The notes: a model not told the origin generated them from the sequence alone. DNA of 64,000 nt from Bosea sp. F3-2 (GCF_008253865.1 NZ_CP042331.1:1674001-1738000), one strand, 5' to 3'. Shown: positions 8,498 through 17,510, counted from the first letter of the stretch. Numbers and translations are program-made.

Positions 8498-9360
8498 GGC
8501 AGAGCCTTCCGTGTGATGAGCCGCACCAGCCAGTCTGAGCTAAGGCCGAGCGCAGCGTAGACCGCGAGGCAGAGAATGATCACCTCCGTCTGGCCATAGG
8601 TTCGGGCGAGATTGATCATATACCCGAGCCCGCTTGTCGCGTTCACTTGCTCGACTACAACTAACGCCAGCCAGGAATAGGTAACGCCAAAGCGCAAGCC
8701 GAGGAGAAAGCCCGGCAACGCCGCCGGTAGGACCACGTGGCGCAGAAACTGCGCATGGGTGAGATCGAGCGTCTCTGCCAGCTCGATAAAGCGCGCATCA
8801 GTGGACCGCAGGCCATCGTGCGTCTGGATGTAGATCGGTGCGAACGTGATCAGCGCGATGGTCAGGATTTTCATGCCCTCACCAATGCCGAACCAAAGCA
8901 TCAGCAGAGGGATCAGCGCCAAGGCCGGAATAGCACGCTTAATCTGAATAGGGCCGTCTACGAGATACTCGCCCACCCGGCTTAAACCAGCGATCACGCC
9001 AAGCGAAGCACCGGCCACGATGCCCCAAAACAAGCCCCAGAACGAACGCACGAACGAGGTCCAAAGGTTTTCCTGCAACCGCCCATCCTGCACGAGCTCC
9101 AGACCCGTCGTCGCCACTGTCCACGGTGCCGACAAGATGCGGTCATCGATATAGCCGGTTGCAGAACCGACGAGCCAGAGAACGAGCAAGAGTGCCGGCC
9201 CGAGCGCGGCGCCATAGGGTATGGGACGCCCCGGTCCCAATTTCCTGCGCCGGCGGGAAGAACTGTCGTCGTCTGCGTTGACAGCGTCGTTCCGGCTAAG
9301 CCAGCGATTTGAAACCCGCAGTCGACCAAAGCGTGGGCGGGATATCGATATGTCAGCCAT
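8473..9360 (-). CDS. ssuC: Sulfonate-type ABC importer permease (SsuC)
   Basis: A 295-residue inner-membrane permease with about six hydrophobic segments, the first at residues ~50-68 (ALGPALLLVLWLVGS). The EAA loop AETLDLTHAQFLRHVVLPAALPGFLLGLR is present as the contact with the ATPase (shown here only as its family landmark near residue 190). The charged N-terminal ~45 residues are cytoplasmic. Belongs to the SsuC/TauC/NrtB family. It starts 3 bp after the substrate-binding protein gene ends and overlaps ssuB by 25 bp. Confidence 0.88.
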   Translation of the reverse strand: MADISISRPRFGRLRVSNRWLSRNDAVNADDDSSSRRRRKLGPGRPIPYGAALGPALLLVLWLVGSATGYIDDRILSAPWTVATTGLELVQDGRLQENLWTSFVRSFWGLFWGIVAGASLGVIAGLSRVGEYLVDGPIQIKRAIPALALIPLLMLWFGIGEGMKILTIALITFAPIYIQTHDGLRSTDARFIELAETLDLTHAQFLRHVVLPAALPGFLLGLRFGVTYSWLALVVVEQVNATSGLGYMINLARTYGQTEVIILCLAVYAALGLSSDWLVRLITRKALPWRKILAD

Positions 9361-9363
9361 GAC

Positions 9364-10374
9364 TCATTCTCCCAGATAGGCCGCGCCCGCAACCTTCTCG
9401 AACCGCCTGTCAAACAGCGCCTCGGCCTTGAGAACCGGCTTGCGAAGTTCCGCAGCCAGGAGATCAATCGTCTCCTGCTGCCGCTCGATAGCGCCGCCCC
9501 ATTCGAGCGGAACGTCTGGTTTCCCATTGGACTCGACGAGGAAACGCCCGGCGTCCGGCTTTAGCCCTTGGTCTTTGACGTAATAGCCTTTGATCCACTC
9601 GTCCGGGTGCGCCTCGATCCATCGGGTGGCCCTGCCCCAAGCCTGGACATAAGCGCGAACCGCAGCGGCCTTATTCGCGTCCTCCAAAGACGACTTCACC
9701 ACATAAAGATAGGCCGGGTCGTCGCGCAGACCATGCGGAAGCGCCTTTGCTCCATCCCGTGCATAGTTCTGGACGAACCGCTGCTTGTTGGCCTCGGCGA
9801 TTGGCGCGACATCGACCAGCTTGCTCGCCAGCGCATTCACATACGCATCGCCGACACTCGGAAGTTCGACAAGTTGGACATCGTTGTGAGCGAGATTTAG
9901 CTTCTTGAGCAGGCGAAGCACGAGCGCGCCTTGCGCCTGTCCCGGGCTGAAGGCAACCTTCTTGCCTTTCAGATCTTCAAGCTTCTCGATACCCGAACCG
10001 GGGGCTGTCGCGATCACGTAGATCGGATGCCCCACCGGATCCAGGCGGAACTTCGCAGCCACGATCTTCACATCAAGACCGGTCCATTGCGCGTGGATCG
10101 GCGGGATGTCCGCAACCGAGCCAATATCGAGGGCCTTCGCGCGGAAGGCCTCTATCGTTTGAGGGCCGCCTGAGATGTTCGCCCACTCCACCTTGAACGG
10201 CAGGCGCTCCAGCTCTCCGGAAAGGGTCAACGCCACGCGCGTTTGCGGGTCACCGACAACCAGGGTTGTACCTGGCGCAATATGTCCCGGTATTGGAGCG
10301 CTTTCCGGCAACGGGCTCGCCATGGCGGACCCTGCCAGCATCACCGATAGGAGTGCCGCATCGATCAACTTCAT
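9364..10374 (-). CDS. ssuA: Sulfonate-type ABC substrate-binding protein (SsuA-like)
   Basis: A 336-residue periplasmic binding protein with a cleavable signal peptide (about residues 1-19, MKLIDAALLSVMLAGSAMA). The body has the SsuA/NMT1-like fold, with FRAKALDIGSVADIPP and DLKGKKVAFSPGQAQGALV as recognisable pieces. It binds a sulfur compound in the periplasm and delivers it to SsuC. A GAGGAC ribosome-binding site precedes the ATG. It follows the flavin monooxygenase gene by 69 bp in the same operon. The ligand cannot be told from sequence; alkanesulfonates, sulfate esters or dibenzothiophene-type compounds are possible. Confidence 0.86.
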   Translation of the reverse strand: MKLIDAALLSVMLAGSAMASPLPESAPIPGHIAPGTTLVVGDPQTRVALTLSGELERLPFKVEWANISGGPQTIEAFRAKALDIGSVADIPPIHAQWTGLDVKIVAAKFRLDPVGHPIYVIATAPGSGIEKLEDLKGKKVAFSPGQAQGALVLRLLKKLNLAHNDVQLVELPSVGDAYVNALASKLVDVAPIAEANKQRFVQNYARDGAKALPHGLRDDPAYLYVVKSSLEDANKAAAVRAYVQAWGRATRWIEAHPDEWIKGYYVKDQGLKPDAGRFLVESNGKPDVPLEWGGAIERQQETIDLLAAELRKPVLKAEALFDRRFEKVAGAAYLGE

Positions 10375-10443
10375 CGAAGTCCTCGTTCAAAATCGCGCTG
10401 CCGGCGAGCCGGAAGGTGGGCATAGGAGATGAGACAAGAGTCC

Positions 10444-11790
10444 TCAGGCGCTTTTGCGCCTCGCTTGCGCGTAACCGCTTTCCGGTCGCGTCAGCCCGTA
10501 ATGGTCGCGCAGCGTCGAACCGGCATATTCGTGGCGGAAGAGGCCGCGCTTTCGCAGGATCGGAACGACTTCGTCCACGAAAGCATCGAACCCACCGTGC
10601 AGCCAAGGCGGCATGACGTTAAAGCCATCCGCGGCGCCATGTTCGAACCAGGTCTGAATCTCGTTAGCGACGTGCTCGGGCGTACCGACGACCACCCGAT
10701 GGCCACGCGCGCCAGCGAGCCGTTTGATCAACTGCCGTATAGTCGGGTTCTCGCGGTCAACGATGTCGAGCACAAGCTGGAAGCGGCTCGCTATGCCCTT
10801 GGGGCCACCCGTGTCGACGAGGTGGCGCGGGAAAGGCCCATCAAGATCGAACCCGGACAGGTCCAGTCCAATCATACGCTTCAGCTGATCAAGCGACGCG
10901 GCGGGCTGGATGAGATCGTTAATCTCCTCCTCCAAGCTATCCGCTTCAGCTTGCGTGGATCCCAAGAAGGGGCTGATGCCCGGAAGGACACGGATATGAG
11001 CCGGGTGCCTTCCGAGCGCCGCTCCTCGGTTCTTGATATCGGCATAAAACTCCTGCGCGCTCGCAAGCGTTTGGTGAGCAGTGAAGATCGCCTCCGCAAA
11101 CTTGGCGGCAAACGAGCGGCCATCGTCGGAAGAACCAGCCTGGACGTAGACCGGTCGCCCTTGCGGAGAACGCGACACATTGAGAGGCCCGCGCACGCGG
11201 TAGTGCCGGCCCACATGATCGATGGCATGGACTTTTTCGCTGTCCGCGAAAATCCCGCTCTCTGAATCGGCAACGAGGGCCTCGTCTTCCCAGCTGTCCC
11301 AGAGCTTCGTGACGACCTCGAGGAATTCCCGGGCTTTCTCGTAACGCTCGCCATGAGGTGGGTGTTCTGGCAAGCCGAAATTCTGAGCCGCCCCGGCATC
11401 GCTGGTGGTCACGATATTCCACCCGGCACGACCATTGCTAATGTGGTCCAGAGACGCGAACAGCCGAGCGAGGTTATAGGGCTCGTTATATGTCGTGGAG
11501 GCAGTTCCGATCAGCCCGATATGGCTTGTCGCTGCAGCGATTGCGGTGAGCCAGGTAACAGGCTCGAACCGAACGCGCGAGGAGTACCGTACATTCTCCG
11601 GCAGTGAAGGTCCGTCTGCAAAGAAGATCGCATCGAACTTCGCGGCTTCCGCCTTCTGCGCGAGCTCTTGATAATATCGAATATCGAGAACGCGTTTTGG
11701 CTCCGATGCACGATAGCGCCAAGCAGCTTCATGGTGGCCGCCGGGATAGATGAACAGGTTGAGCGTAAGCTGGCGTTGAGAGCCTGTCAT
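10444..11790 (-). CDS. FMN-dependent monooxygenase, NtaA/SnaA/DszA family
   Basis: A 448-residue flavin-dependent monooxygenase of the luciferase-like NtaA/SnaA/DszA(SoxA) family; length is normal. Landmarks are LNLFIYPGGHHEAAWRY at the start, KFDAIFFADGPS, GLIGTASTTYNEPYNLAR, RAGWNIVTTSDAGAAQNFG and the C-terminal GLFRHEYAGSTLRDHYGL. Family members use FMNH2 supplied by a separate reductase to oxidise sulfur or nitrogen compounds and cleave carbon-sulfur or carbon-nitrogen bonds. No reductase gene is nearby. A strong GAGAGGAG site precedes the ATG. As first gene before ssuACB it probably desulfurises the imported substrate under sulfur limitation. Confidence 0.88.
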   Translation of the reverse strand: MTGSQRQLTLNLFIYPGGHHEAAWRYRASEPKRVLDIRYYQELAQKAEAAKFDAIFFADGPSLPENVRYSSRVRFEPVTWLTAIAAATSHIGLIGTASTTYNEPYNLARLFASLDHISNGRAGWNIVTTSDAGAAQNFGLPEHPPHGERYEKAREFLEVVTKLWDSWEDEALVADSESGIFADSEKVHAIDHVGRHYRVRGPLNVSRSPQGRPVYVQAGSSDDGRSFAAKFAEAIFTAHQTLASAQEFYADIKNRGAALGRHPAHIRVLPGISPFLGSTQAEADSLEEEINDLIQPAASLDQLKRMIGLDLSGFDLDGPFPRHLVDTGGPKGIASRFQLVLDIVDRENPTIRQLIKRLAGARGHRVVVGTPEHVANEIQTWFEHGAADGFNVMPPWLHGGFDAFVDEVVPILRKRGLFRHEYAGSTLRDHYGLTRPESGYAQARRKSA

Positions 11791-12425
11791 TTGGCGCTCC
11801 TCTCTGCGATAGCATCGGTGGGACGCCGGACAGCGCCTCTGTACCTGTTACGATGCCGACGAGCTCAATAACCGGTCAAGGGAACTATTTTTCGAATACA
11901 GATCGAATTTTAGGATGATATAATTCATCTCTATGCGTATATGTACGCATATTTTCAGAATATTATTTCCAATAATCGGTTTAAATAAATGCAAATACGC
12001 TACTTTGACGCTGGCATTGATACGTTCTCTTTCATGTTGCGCGTACCTCGTCGCGCAGATCGCCCGTTGGATGGGGAACATTCACAGGTAGCCTCCGCTA
12101 TCCCGAACGACTGGCTCAGGTGGCGAGCCGACGTACATCAAAGCGGGCGAAACTGACCGGGGCGCGTCAAATGCGAATCTTAGGGTAGCTGCTAAGCCGC
12201 CCGTTTTCTGGGCAGAACATCGGTTGCACTTGAAACGAGACATGCTCTTAGTGCAGAACAAGACCATAAATCCCCTAGAGAGCGAATAACGCATGCCTTA
12301 GATGCATAACGGAGCTGAGTTAGAGCCCCTAATTGCGACAGGCTGATCGGCTTATATGCAGCGCACAACGAGATTGTCGCTGTGGGCACCGCCCCAGTCC
12401 GGAATATTCGCTAAGGGAGTCCACC
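11791..12425. other. AT-rich intergenic region upstream of the sulfur operon
   Basis: This stretch is clearly richer in A and T than its neighbours, especially 11880-12000, and should hold the promoter of the monooxygenase-ssu operon (minus) and of the DUF1127 gene (plus). I see no supported gene. A dyad at 11933-11950 is listed separately. Confidence 0.5.
11933..11950. promoter_or_regulatory. Dyad-symmetric possible operator
   Basis: ATGCGTATATGTACGCAT has perfect 7-bp arms (ATGCGTA / TACGCAT) around TATG, in an AT-rich region 143 bp upstream of the monooxygenase start. Likely a regulator-binding site; no regulator gene is adjacent. Confidence 0.4.
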
Positions 12426-12581
12426 ATGTTCGTCACCATGATCGCCGCCAAAATTCGCGCCTTCCTCCGCTATCGCGAGACCGTTCGCGAGCTCTCCCGT
12501 CTGACCAACCGTGAACTCGACGATCTTGGCCTGTCGCGCTCGGAGATCGAGTTCGTCGCCCGCTCGCACGCTGCGGCCTGA
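12426..12581 (+). CDS. DUF1127 small protein
   Basis: A 51-residue DUF1127 protein (MFVTMIAAKIRAFLRYRE... then LSRLTNRELDDLGLSRSEI). The conserved ELxxLxDxxLxDLGLxR core is clear. Such small Arg-rich proteins are common in alphaproteobacteria, and some act in phosphate/carbon or RNA metabolism; the role here is unknown. A GGGAG ribosome-binding site lies 6 bp before the ATG at 12426; the open frame extends upstream but those residues are not conserved. A strong hairpin terminator follows. Confidence 0.88.
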   Translation: MFVTMIAAKIRAFLRYRETVRELSRLTNRELDDLGLSRSEIEFVARSHAAA

Positions 12582-12680
12582 AGTCACCGAATAGAACCGC
12601 CGCGTCACCGGGCGCGGTGCGTTCCAGGTTAGTTTCTCCCAAGGCTCATGTTTCCCCTCCCCTTGAGCTTCGGTCGAGCG

Positions 12681-12704
12681 AATGCCCGCCTCACGGCGGG
12701 CATT
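12681..12704 (+). terminator. Rho-independent terminator after the DUF1127 gene
   Basis: AATGCCCGCC - TCAC - GGCGGGCATT forms a perfect 10-bp stem with a 4-base loop, continuing into TTTGC. It lies 100 bp after the DUF1127 stop. Confidence 0.85.
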
Positions 12705-12762
12705 TTGCATTTCAGGACTGCTTTCACTCGACCTGAAACCCGGCCGCGGACTCGCTCCGGCC

Positions 12763-12811
12763 ATGAAAGCCCCAGCTCAACCCATATCCGTCATCGGCGG
12801 CGGCCTCGCCG
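12763..12811 (+). pseudogene. trmFO: Start of trmFO, cut off after ~16 codons
   Basis: An ATG followed by KAPAQPISVIGGGLA matches the N-terminal FAD-binding glycine motif of TrmFO (folate-dependent tRNA U54 methyltransferase, usual start ...PIHVIGGGLAGSEAAWQ). After GGGLA the sequence changes abruptly to ATKLDWGNL and no TrmFO sequence follows. The fragment marks a recombination junction near 12811. The motif is short, so another flavoprotein of the same type cannot be ruled out. Confidence 0.5.
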
Positions 12812-12848
12812 CCACGAAACTTGACTGGGGTAATCTTCGGATGATGGC

Positions 12849-13271
12849 TCAGTCCCCGAAGAGCCGAGCCTCAGAGGTAGCCGCAATCGGTGGGAGGACA
12901 GTGCCAGACTCGTCGTTCAGGCTATTGCGGAGATGCTCGAAGAGCTCGTCTGCCTGGGCCTGATCGAAGTCCATTCTGAAACGCTTTTTGACACCAAGCT
13001 GGGTGAGGTCAAAGTGAATGGATGGCTCGACTCCGTGGCGAGCCAAGCAGTTCTGAACGCATTTCAGTGCGCAACCATCGATGGCTACGATCGCCCGACC
13101 AGAGGTCGCGACGCGCACCAGCGAGGGAACATCGCCTCCGACGCCCGCGATACAGGACATTTCGGCCAGATCGGAGCGATCCATGCGAATAGCAAGATGG
13201 TTGGCGAGTTGAGCGGCGCTTGAACATCCGGAGCAAGAATAGACGAGTGGAAGATGATCGCGTCTCGCCAT
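12849..13271 (-). CDS. DGC-domain putative zinc-binding protein
   Basis: A 140-residue protein of the DGC family, which is named after the motif Asp-Gly-Cys. Here that motif is in AIDGCALKCVQNCLARHG, with further cysteines in YSCSGCSSAAQLANH and MSCIAGVGGD. The cysteines probably bind a metal. Members are often near genes for metal, arsenic or redox stress but their function is not established. The gene stands alone on the minus strand between the trmFO fragment and dppC debris. Confidence 0.8.
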   Translation of the reverse strand: MARRDHLPLVYSCSGCSSAAQLANHLAIRMDRSDLAEMSCIAGVGGDVPSLVRVATSGRAIVAIDGCALKCVQNCLARHGVEPSIHFDLTQLGVKKRFRMDFDQAQADELFEHLRNSLNDESGTVLPPIAATSEARLFGD

Positions 13272-13680
13272 CCTGAGCCTCCTTCAGGTGAGGCAGACAT
13301 CACCTCTCTCCCCACGCTTGGCTAACATGAGCCCAATGGGACACCCGCGTCGTTGCGGTAGAGCGAGGACCCGACGATTGATCTCGACGACCAACCGCAA
13401 TTGCCGCACCGGAGCCATTCTGGCGCTGTAGATGCAATCCAGTCGGAATCGGGCGCGCGGCGCCGTTGATTGTCGATCCTGGCGATCAGCTTCAATGCGC
13501 AAGAGGTAACAGAACGTCATCTTCCGCATTCCAGTTCGAAAGGCACAACCTCGCCCGCAGCGAAAGCGGGGCGCCTCGAAGCATTCGCCAGCTTAGCCAC
13601 GATGCCGGTCCCGTCGCGCCAGGCGTTCCGTATTCTGGGAACGTCGTGCGGGGGACAGCATTGGGCTTCCCGCGGCGCTC
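13272..13680. other. No recognisable gene
   Basis: Short open frames exist on both strands but none resembles a family I know. Composition and lack of codon signature suggest decayed DNA between the DGC gene and the dppC fragment. Confidence 0.4.
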
Positions 13681-13915
13681 TTGGTTATACTTATTGCGTG
13701 CGCGGTGTTTCGCGGCTCATGGAGCAGGGCGAACAACGCAGTCCTGCTCGCATTGATCGTCCTCATCGCTGTGCTCGCACCCTGGATTGCGCCGTACGAC
13801 CCTCTCAAACAGAACATCGTGGCGCGGCCAGCCCCCCTCGGCCGAGTTCTGGCTCGGTACCGATTCCTACGGCTGCGACGTGCTCTCGCGCTTGGGCGAC
13901 GCATTGCGTGACGCT
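13681..13915 (+). pseudogene. Fragment of a DppC/OppC-type peptide ABC permease
   Basis: One frame reads ALIVLIAVLAPWIAPYDP, typical of the first membrane segment of dipeptide/nickel permeases (DppC/OppC). A shift near 13830 leads to FWLGTDSYGCDVLSRL, which is the conserved LGTDxxGRDxLSRL that follows. The rest of the gene, including the permease core, is missing. The fragment is frameshifted and cannot be functional. Confidence 0.75.
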
Positions 13916-14304
13916 TCTGACCCGCGGACACGATCAAAGTAAAACCTCATTACTCGAACATGGGCTCAAGAAATCGGCAACTCGCGGCACGCGAGTGCCG
14001 AGACCATATGTTTCGTGGAATGTGCCTCCAAATATCGGGAAGCTGAGTCCAGCGCGCGATGTGGCTAAACGACCTGGAGGACGCAGCCGGTCCGGCATTG
14101 GGCGTTGCCTTGTTCGCGCTTGCCACGAGGTTGCCGTGGCTGGCCGGATTCCCCGGATCATCGCGGCCTCGACAGAGCTTGCTGTAAGGCTTCGTCGGCA
14201 TCAGGAGAGCAAAATCGCCTGGCGACCAGCGGCTGGAATAAGTTCCCTATTTGGCCAAAGGATTGACCTTACACAAGCTAGAATTGCTTGCTGAACCAAC
14301 GCGA
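13916..14304. other. No recognisable gene
   Basis: The 389 bp between the dppC fragment and the SDR gene show no supported coding region or RNA gene. Confidence 0.4.
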
Positions 14305-15132
14305 TCAACCATCCGTCGAAACGGTAACAGACCTCCATGCCTCGATCTCCTGCTTCAGGCGTTCGCCTCTGTCTGACACAAGTCCGAGGGCGTCGCTTCC
14401 GAGCAGGAGTTGAGGTGGAGGGTTCTCAGACTCGACCAAGCCTAGAACGGCTGCTGCGAGTTTGTCGGGATCGCCGAGTTGCTTGCCGCTCTTGGCTTGC
14501 CGTGCCTGCCGGATCGGATCGAACAGCGCGTCGTAATCTGCGATCGATCGCTCGGTCCTGATCATTGAGCGTCCGGCCCAGTCCGTCCGGAAGGAACCGG
14601 GGCACAGGGCCGTCACATGGACGCCGAACGGCGCCATCTCCGCGCGCATGACTTCCGAAATGCCTTGAAGGGCGAACTTGCTTCCGCAGTAATAGGCGAT
14701 GCCGGGCATGGTGATTATGCCGCCCATCGAGGTCACGTTGACGATGAATCCGCTGCGCCTTTCGCGAAACCGCGGCAGGAAGGCCTTGGCGACCGCAACC
14801 GCGCCGAAGACGTTCACGTCGAACTGACGCCGCATTTCCTCAAGGGGCGATTCCTCTAGAATTCCCTCGTGGCCATAGCCGGCATTGTTGATCAGCACAT
14901 CGACCGGCCCATGGTCCTCCTCGGACTGCCGGACGATGTCGGATACCCGGTTGAAGTCCGTCACGTCGCACAGGACGGATCGTACCGCCGGCGAGCGTTC
15001 TGCAAGTGCTGCCCGCGATTGTTCCGAGCGAACTGTGCCGATGACTTTATGGCCCTGGCGTATCGCTGCTGTTGCGATCGCGAAGCCAAAGCCGGAATTC
15101 GCGCCGGTGATAAAGAAGGTCCTCTTTGGCAT
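14305..15132 (-). CDS. Short-chain dehydrogenase/reductase
   Basis: A 275-residue classical SDR. The nucleotide-binding motif ITGANSGFGFA is at the N-terminus, NNAGYGHEG near residue 85, and the catalytic Ser in TSMGG with Tyr and Lys in YYCGSKFALQG. It oxidises or reduces an unknown alcohol or carbonyl with NAD(P)H. A GTG nine bases upstream (15141) is an alternative start; the ATG at 15132 sits at a better distance from AGGAG. It diverges from the AraC gene at 15231, which is the likely regulator. Confidence 0.85.
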   Translation of the reverse strand: MPKRTFFITGANSGFGFAIATAAIRQGHKVIGTVRSEQSRAALAERSPAVRSVLCDVTDFNRVSDIVRQSEEDHGPVDVLINNAGYGHEGILEESPLEEMRRQFDVNVFGAVAVAKAFLPRFRERRSGFIVNVTSMGGIITMPGIAYYCGSKFALQGISEVMRAEMAPFGVHVTALCPGSFRTDWAGRSMIRTERSIADYDALFDPIRQARQAKSGKQLGDPDKLAAAVLGLVESENPPPQLLLGSDALGLVSDRGERLKQEIEAWRSVTVSTDG

Positions 15133-15230
15133 GTGGGACACGCTCCTGTTGATCGATTGGTGTTATTGCTTGATAATATCGAATCCTGTGAGCATCGATT
15201 GCAGTTTCTATAATTGTATTGCCAAATCCT

Positions 15231-16145
15231 ATGACATCGGAGAACACGCGGGCGAAACGCCGCGCGCTCGTGGAACTGGCGAGCGCCCTTACCCCGCATC
15301 AGGGTTACAATCCTACGCAGCTTCAGGGCGTCCGCATTCTTAGGACCGAGACGGTGCTTCACGATGTTCCCGTGCTCTACAAGCCGGGCGCGGTATTCGT
15401 ATTGCAGGGACGCAAGCAGGGCATGCTTGAAGGCGAGGTCTATCGCTACGACGAGGAGCACTATCTGGCTGTGTCGGTGCCTGTTCCGTTCCGGATGGAA
15501 TCGGTCGCCAGCCCCGAACAGCCCCTGCTTGCGGTCTATTTCGAGTTCGACATGCGCCTGGCTGCCGAGATCGCCTCGGAAGTCGGGGAAAGGCGTTCAG
15601 AACCGACCGTCGGCAAGATGAGAGGTCTGGTGTCGAGCCGAATGGAGCCGAGCATCGAGGATGCCGTGCTGCGTCTCCTGCGGGCGTTGTGCGATCCTGT
15701 CGAGCTTGCGGTTCTGGGACCCGGCATCCTGCGCGAGCTGCATTACCGGGTGCTCGTCGGCCCGCAAGGCGGCGCCATGATCTCAGCCCTGCAGCAGCGG
15801 GGCACGGCCGGGAGGATCGTGCAAAGTCTGGCCCGGCTACGCGAGAGCTACGGTTCCGGAATTTCGGTCGCCGCGTTGGCAAGTGAAGCAGGCATGAGCG
15901 TCCCCTCGTACCATGTCCACTTCAAGGCCCTGACTGGCAGCACTCCGATACAATATGTGAAGGCGATGCGGCTCCACGAGGCGCGACTGATGATCGCGCG
16001 CCGGGACAAAACGATCGCAGAGGTCGCGGCATCGGTCGGCTACGCCAGTCCTGCCCAGTTCAGTCGTGACTTCAAGCGACACTTCCGGCGAACGGCGTCG
16101 CAAGAGGCCGATTGGTTTCGCCGGCATGTTGGTGAGCTAGCCTGA
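15231..16145 (+). CDS. AraC-family transcriptional regulator
   Basis: A 304-residue regulator. The N-terminal part (about residues 20-190) is the AraC_N-type ligand domain (LYKPGAVFVLQGRKQ). The C-terminal ~100 residues hold the two helix-turn-helix motifs (ALASEAGMSVPSYHVHFKA and AASVGYASPAQFSRDFKRHF). The ATG at 15231 is preferred to a TTG 12 bp upstream. Its divergent position suggests control of the SDR gene at 14305-15132 and of itself. The inducer is unknown. Confidence 0.88.
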   Translation: MTSENTRAKRRALVELASALTPHQGYNPTQLQGVRILRTETVLHDVPVLYKPGAVFVLQGRKQGMLEGEVYRYDEEHYLAVSVPVPFRMESVASPEQPLLAVYFEFDMRLAAEIASEVGERRSEPTVGKMRGLVSSRMEPSIEDAVLRLLRALCDPVELAVLGPGILRELHYRVLVGPQGGAMISALQQRGTAGRIVQSLARLRESYGSGISVAALASEAGMSVPSYHVHFKALTGSTPIQYVKAMRLHEARLMIARRDKTIAEVAASVGYASPAQFSRDFKRHFRRTASQEADWFRRHVGELA

Positions 16146-16208
16146 ACACCTCGCCAGGCAATGGCGGCTTACCCAAATCACAGCTCAAGCCGCAAGGAGC
16201 TTGATCTT

Positions 16209-16226
16209 CTACCTACTAGAAGGTAG
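16209..16226. promoter_or_regulatory. TetR operator copy 1
   Basis: CTACCTACTAGAAGGTAG, an inverted repeat 9 bp upstream of the start of the broken tetR at 16235. It is the exact reverse complement of the site at 30927-30944 upstream of the intact tetR. Confidence 0.75.
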
Positions 16227-16234
16227 CCTGAGAC

Positions 16235-16658
16235 ATGAGCAATCTAACTTCAGGTTGCGCGGTACCGGGAAGAGGCCGAGGCGGGGATAGCAAACCTCGA
16301 ACTTCAGGTATCCGATCCGGTCGAACAGCTTCGGCTCTACGTCGGGTATTGGAAGGCGTGCATCGCGGATGCTAGCGCTCCTCTTTGTGTGTGCGCACTG
16401 TTGGCGAGCCAGTTCCCCGTGCTGCCCGAGGACGTTGGCCTGGAGGTCCGGGCACATTTCCGTTCTCTGTCGGAGTGGCTGACTTCCGCGCTGGAGCGCG
16501 GCGCGCTGAACGGCCAACTGAAATTGATGAGTACGCCTCGTGCCCAGGCCGAGGCATTCATGGCAATAGTTCACGGTGCGATGCTTTCGGCACGAGCCTA
16601 CGGCGATCCGAAGATATTCGGTGTCGTGACAGACCCGCTCTTGGAGCGGCTGAAGTAG
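16235..16658 (+). pseudogene. tetR paralogue lacking its DNA-binding domain
   Basis: The first codons (MSNLTS) match the start of the intact TetR at 30333-30917 (MNNLTP). The sequence then jumps, in another frame, to RYREEAEAGIANLELQ and continues co-linearly with that protein to LLERLK, including YVGYWKACIADAS, CVCALLASQFPVLP and VHGAMLSARAYGDPKIFG. About 55 residues holding the helix-turn-helix have been deleted, with a frame change, so no functional repressor is made. The intact upstream operator shows it was autoregulated. Confidence 0.85.
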
Positions 16659-16681
16659 CTGGCAGGCTTTGCCTTAAATCC

Positions 16682-16699
16682 CTACCTACCAGTTGGATG
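16682..16699. promoter_or_regulatory. TetR operator copy 2 (degenerate)
   Basis: CTACCTACCAGTTGGATG resembles the other TetR sites (16209, 30248, 30927) and lies 100 bp upstream of the membrane-protein start at 16800. It suggests that this gene belongs to the same regulon. Confidence 0.55.
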
Positions 16700-16799
16700 G
16701 CATCTGATGATAAGCGACCAGTCGCCGAGGTGCCAGCCGACCATGCCCTCCACCGAAACGCCGGCTTGGCCCATCCTCCTGAACAGAAAGAAGACTGAG

Positions 16800-17285
16800 A
16801 TGTTTGGAATTTCACCGATCGGCTGGGTGCATACGCTCGGCAGCCCGCCCGCAATTCCGCTCGCGATCTATATGTTCGGTCGCCACGGGCGCATTCTCCC
16901 AAGGTCCACGCTAGGCATCGTCTATTTCGTCTCGATGCTAATCGGCGGGGGTACGACGTTTCTTGTCGCGCAGCAGCCGGTAAGCTACGCGATTGGCACA
17001 GTAACCATCCTGCTGCTGCTGGCCGGATACGGCATCGGTCGAATTTCGAGCTTTGGGCGCGTGCGCAAGTACCTCGAAACGATCTTCCTCAGCCTGACGG
17101 CGTTTCTGCTGATTTTGCCCACTGTTACCGAAATCTTGCGCCGTGTTCCAGACGGTCATCCCTTAGTTACCGATCTGAAGTCACCTCTACTTCTAGTTTC
17201 GCAAGCCAGTCTTCTCATCATTCTGATTGTTGGCTTGTCTGCCCAGATCATTCATTTGCGCAGGCAAGGTAGGCGCGGGGCATGA
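16800..17285 (+). CDS. Four-helix inner-membrane protein of unknown function
   Basis: A 161-residue hydrophobic protein with about four membrane segments (SPPAIPLAIYMF, TLGIVYFVSMLIGGG, VTILLLLAGYGIG, LETIFLSLTAFLLILPTV) plus a final one (ASLLIILIVGLSAQII). I do not recognise a named family. The ATG at 16800 follows a purine-rich AGAAAGAAG stretch; an upstream in-frame extension to 16707 lacks hydrophobic character. A TetR-type operator upstream and a broken tetR before it suggest a TetR-controlled unit comparable to that at 27.8-30.9 kb. Confidence 0.7.
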   Translation: MFGISPIGWVHTLGSPPAIPLAIYMFGRHGRILPRSTLGIVYFVSMLIGGGTTFLVAQQPVSYAIGTVTILLLLAGYGIGRISSFGRVRKYLETIFLSLTAFLLILPTVTEILRRVPDGHPLVTDLKSPLLLVSQASLLIILIVGLSAQIIHLRRQGRRGA

Positions 17286-17289
17286 CTGC

Positions 17290-17390
17290 CCTTGGGTGTG
17301 CGGCACCGCCCTGGCGGTTGGCGTCGGCCTTGATCAGGCTGGCATCGACCGCAAAGCCTCACCGCCGACCAGGCCTTTGGCCATGCAGCA
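17290..17390 (-). pseudogene. IS1182-type transposase remnant
   Basis: On the minus strand two adjacent frames read GLVGGEA and then AVDASLIKADANRQGGAAH. Together they match the segment GLVGGEAFAVDASLIKADANRQ found in IS1182-family transposases, with one base lost between the two parts. Nothing else of the transposase or its inverted repeats is visible. Confidence 0.65.
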
Positions 17391-17510
17391 GGACCGTCCT
17401 CGCGAGTTGACCGACGAAGATGATATTTAACCGCTGCTCGCATGACCGAAGCGCGGAACTGACGATGCATCTGCGGGTTCGACTCGCCTCATCGGAGAGC
17501 TTGTTCGGCG

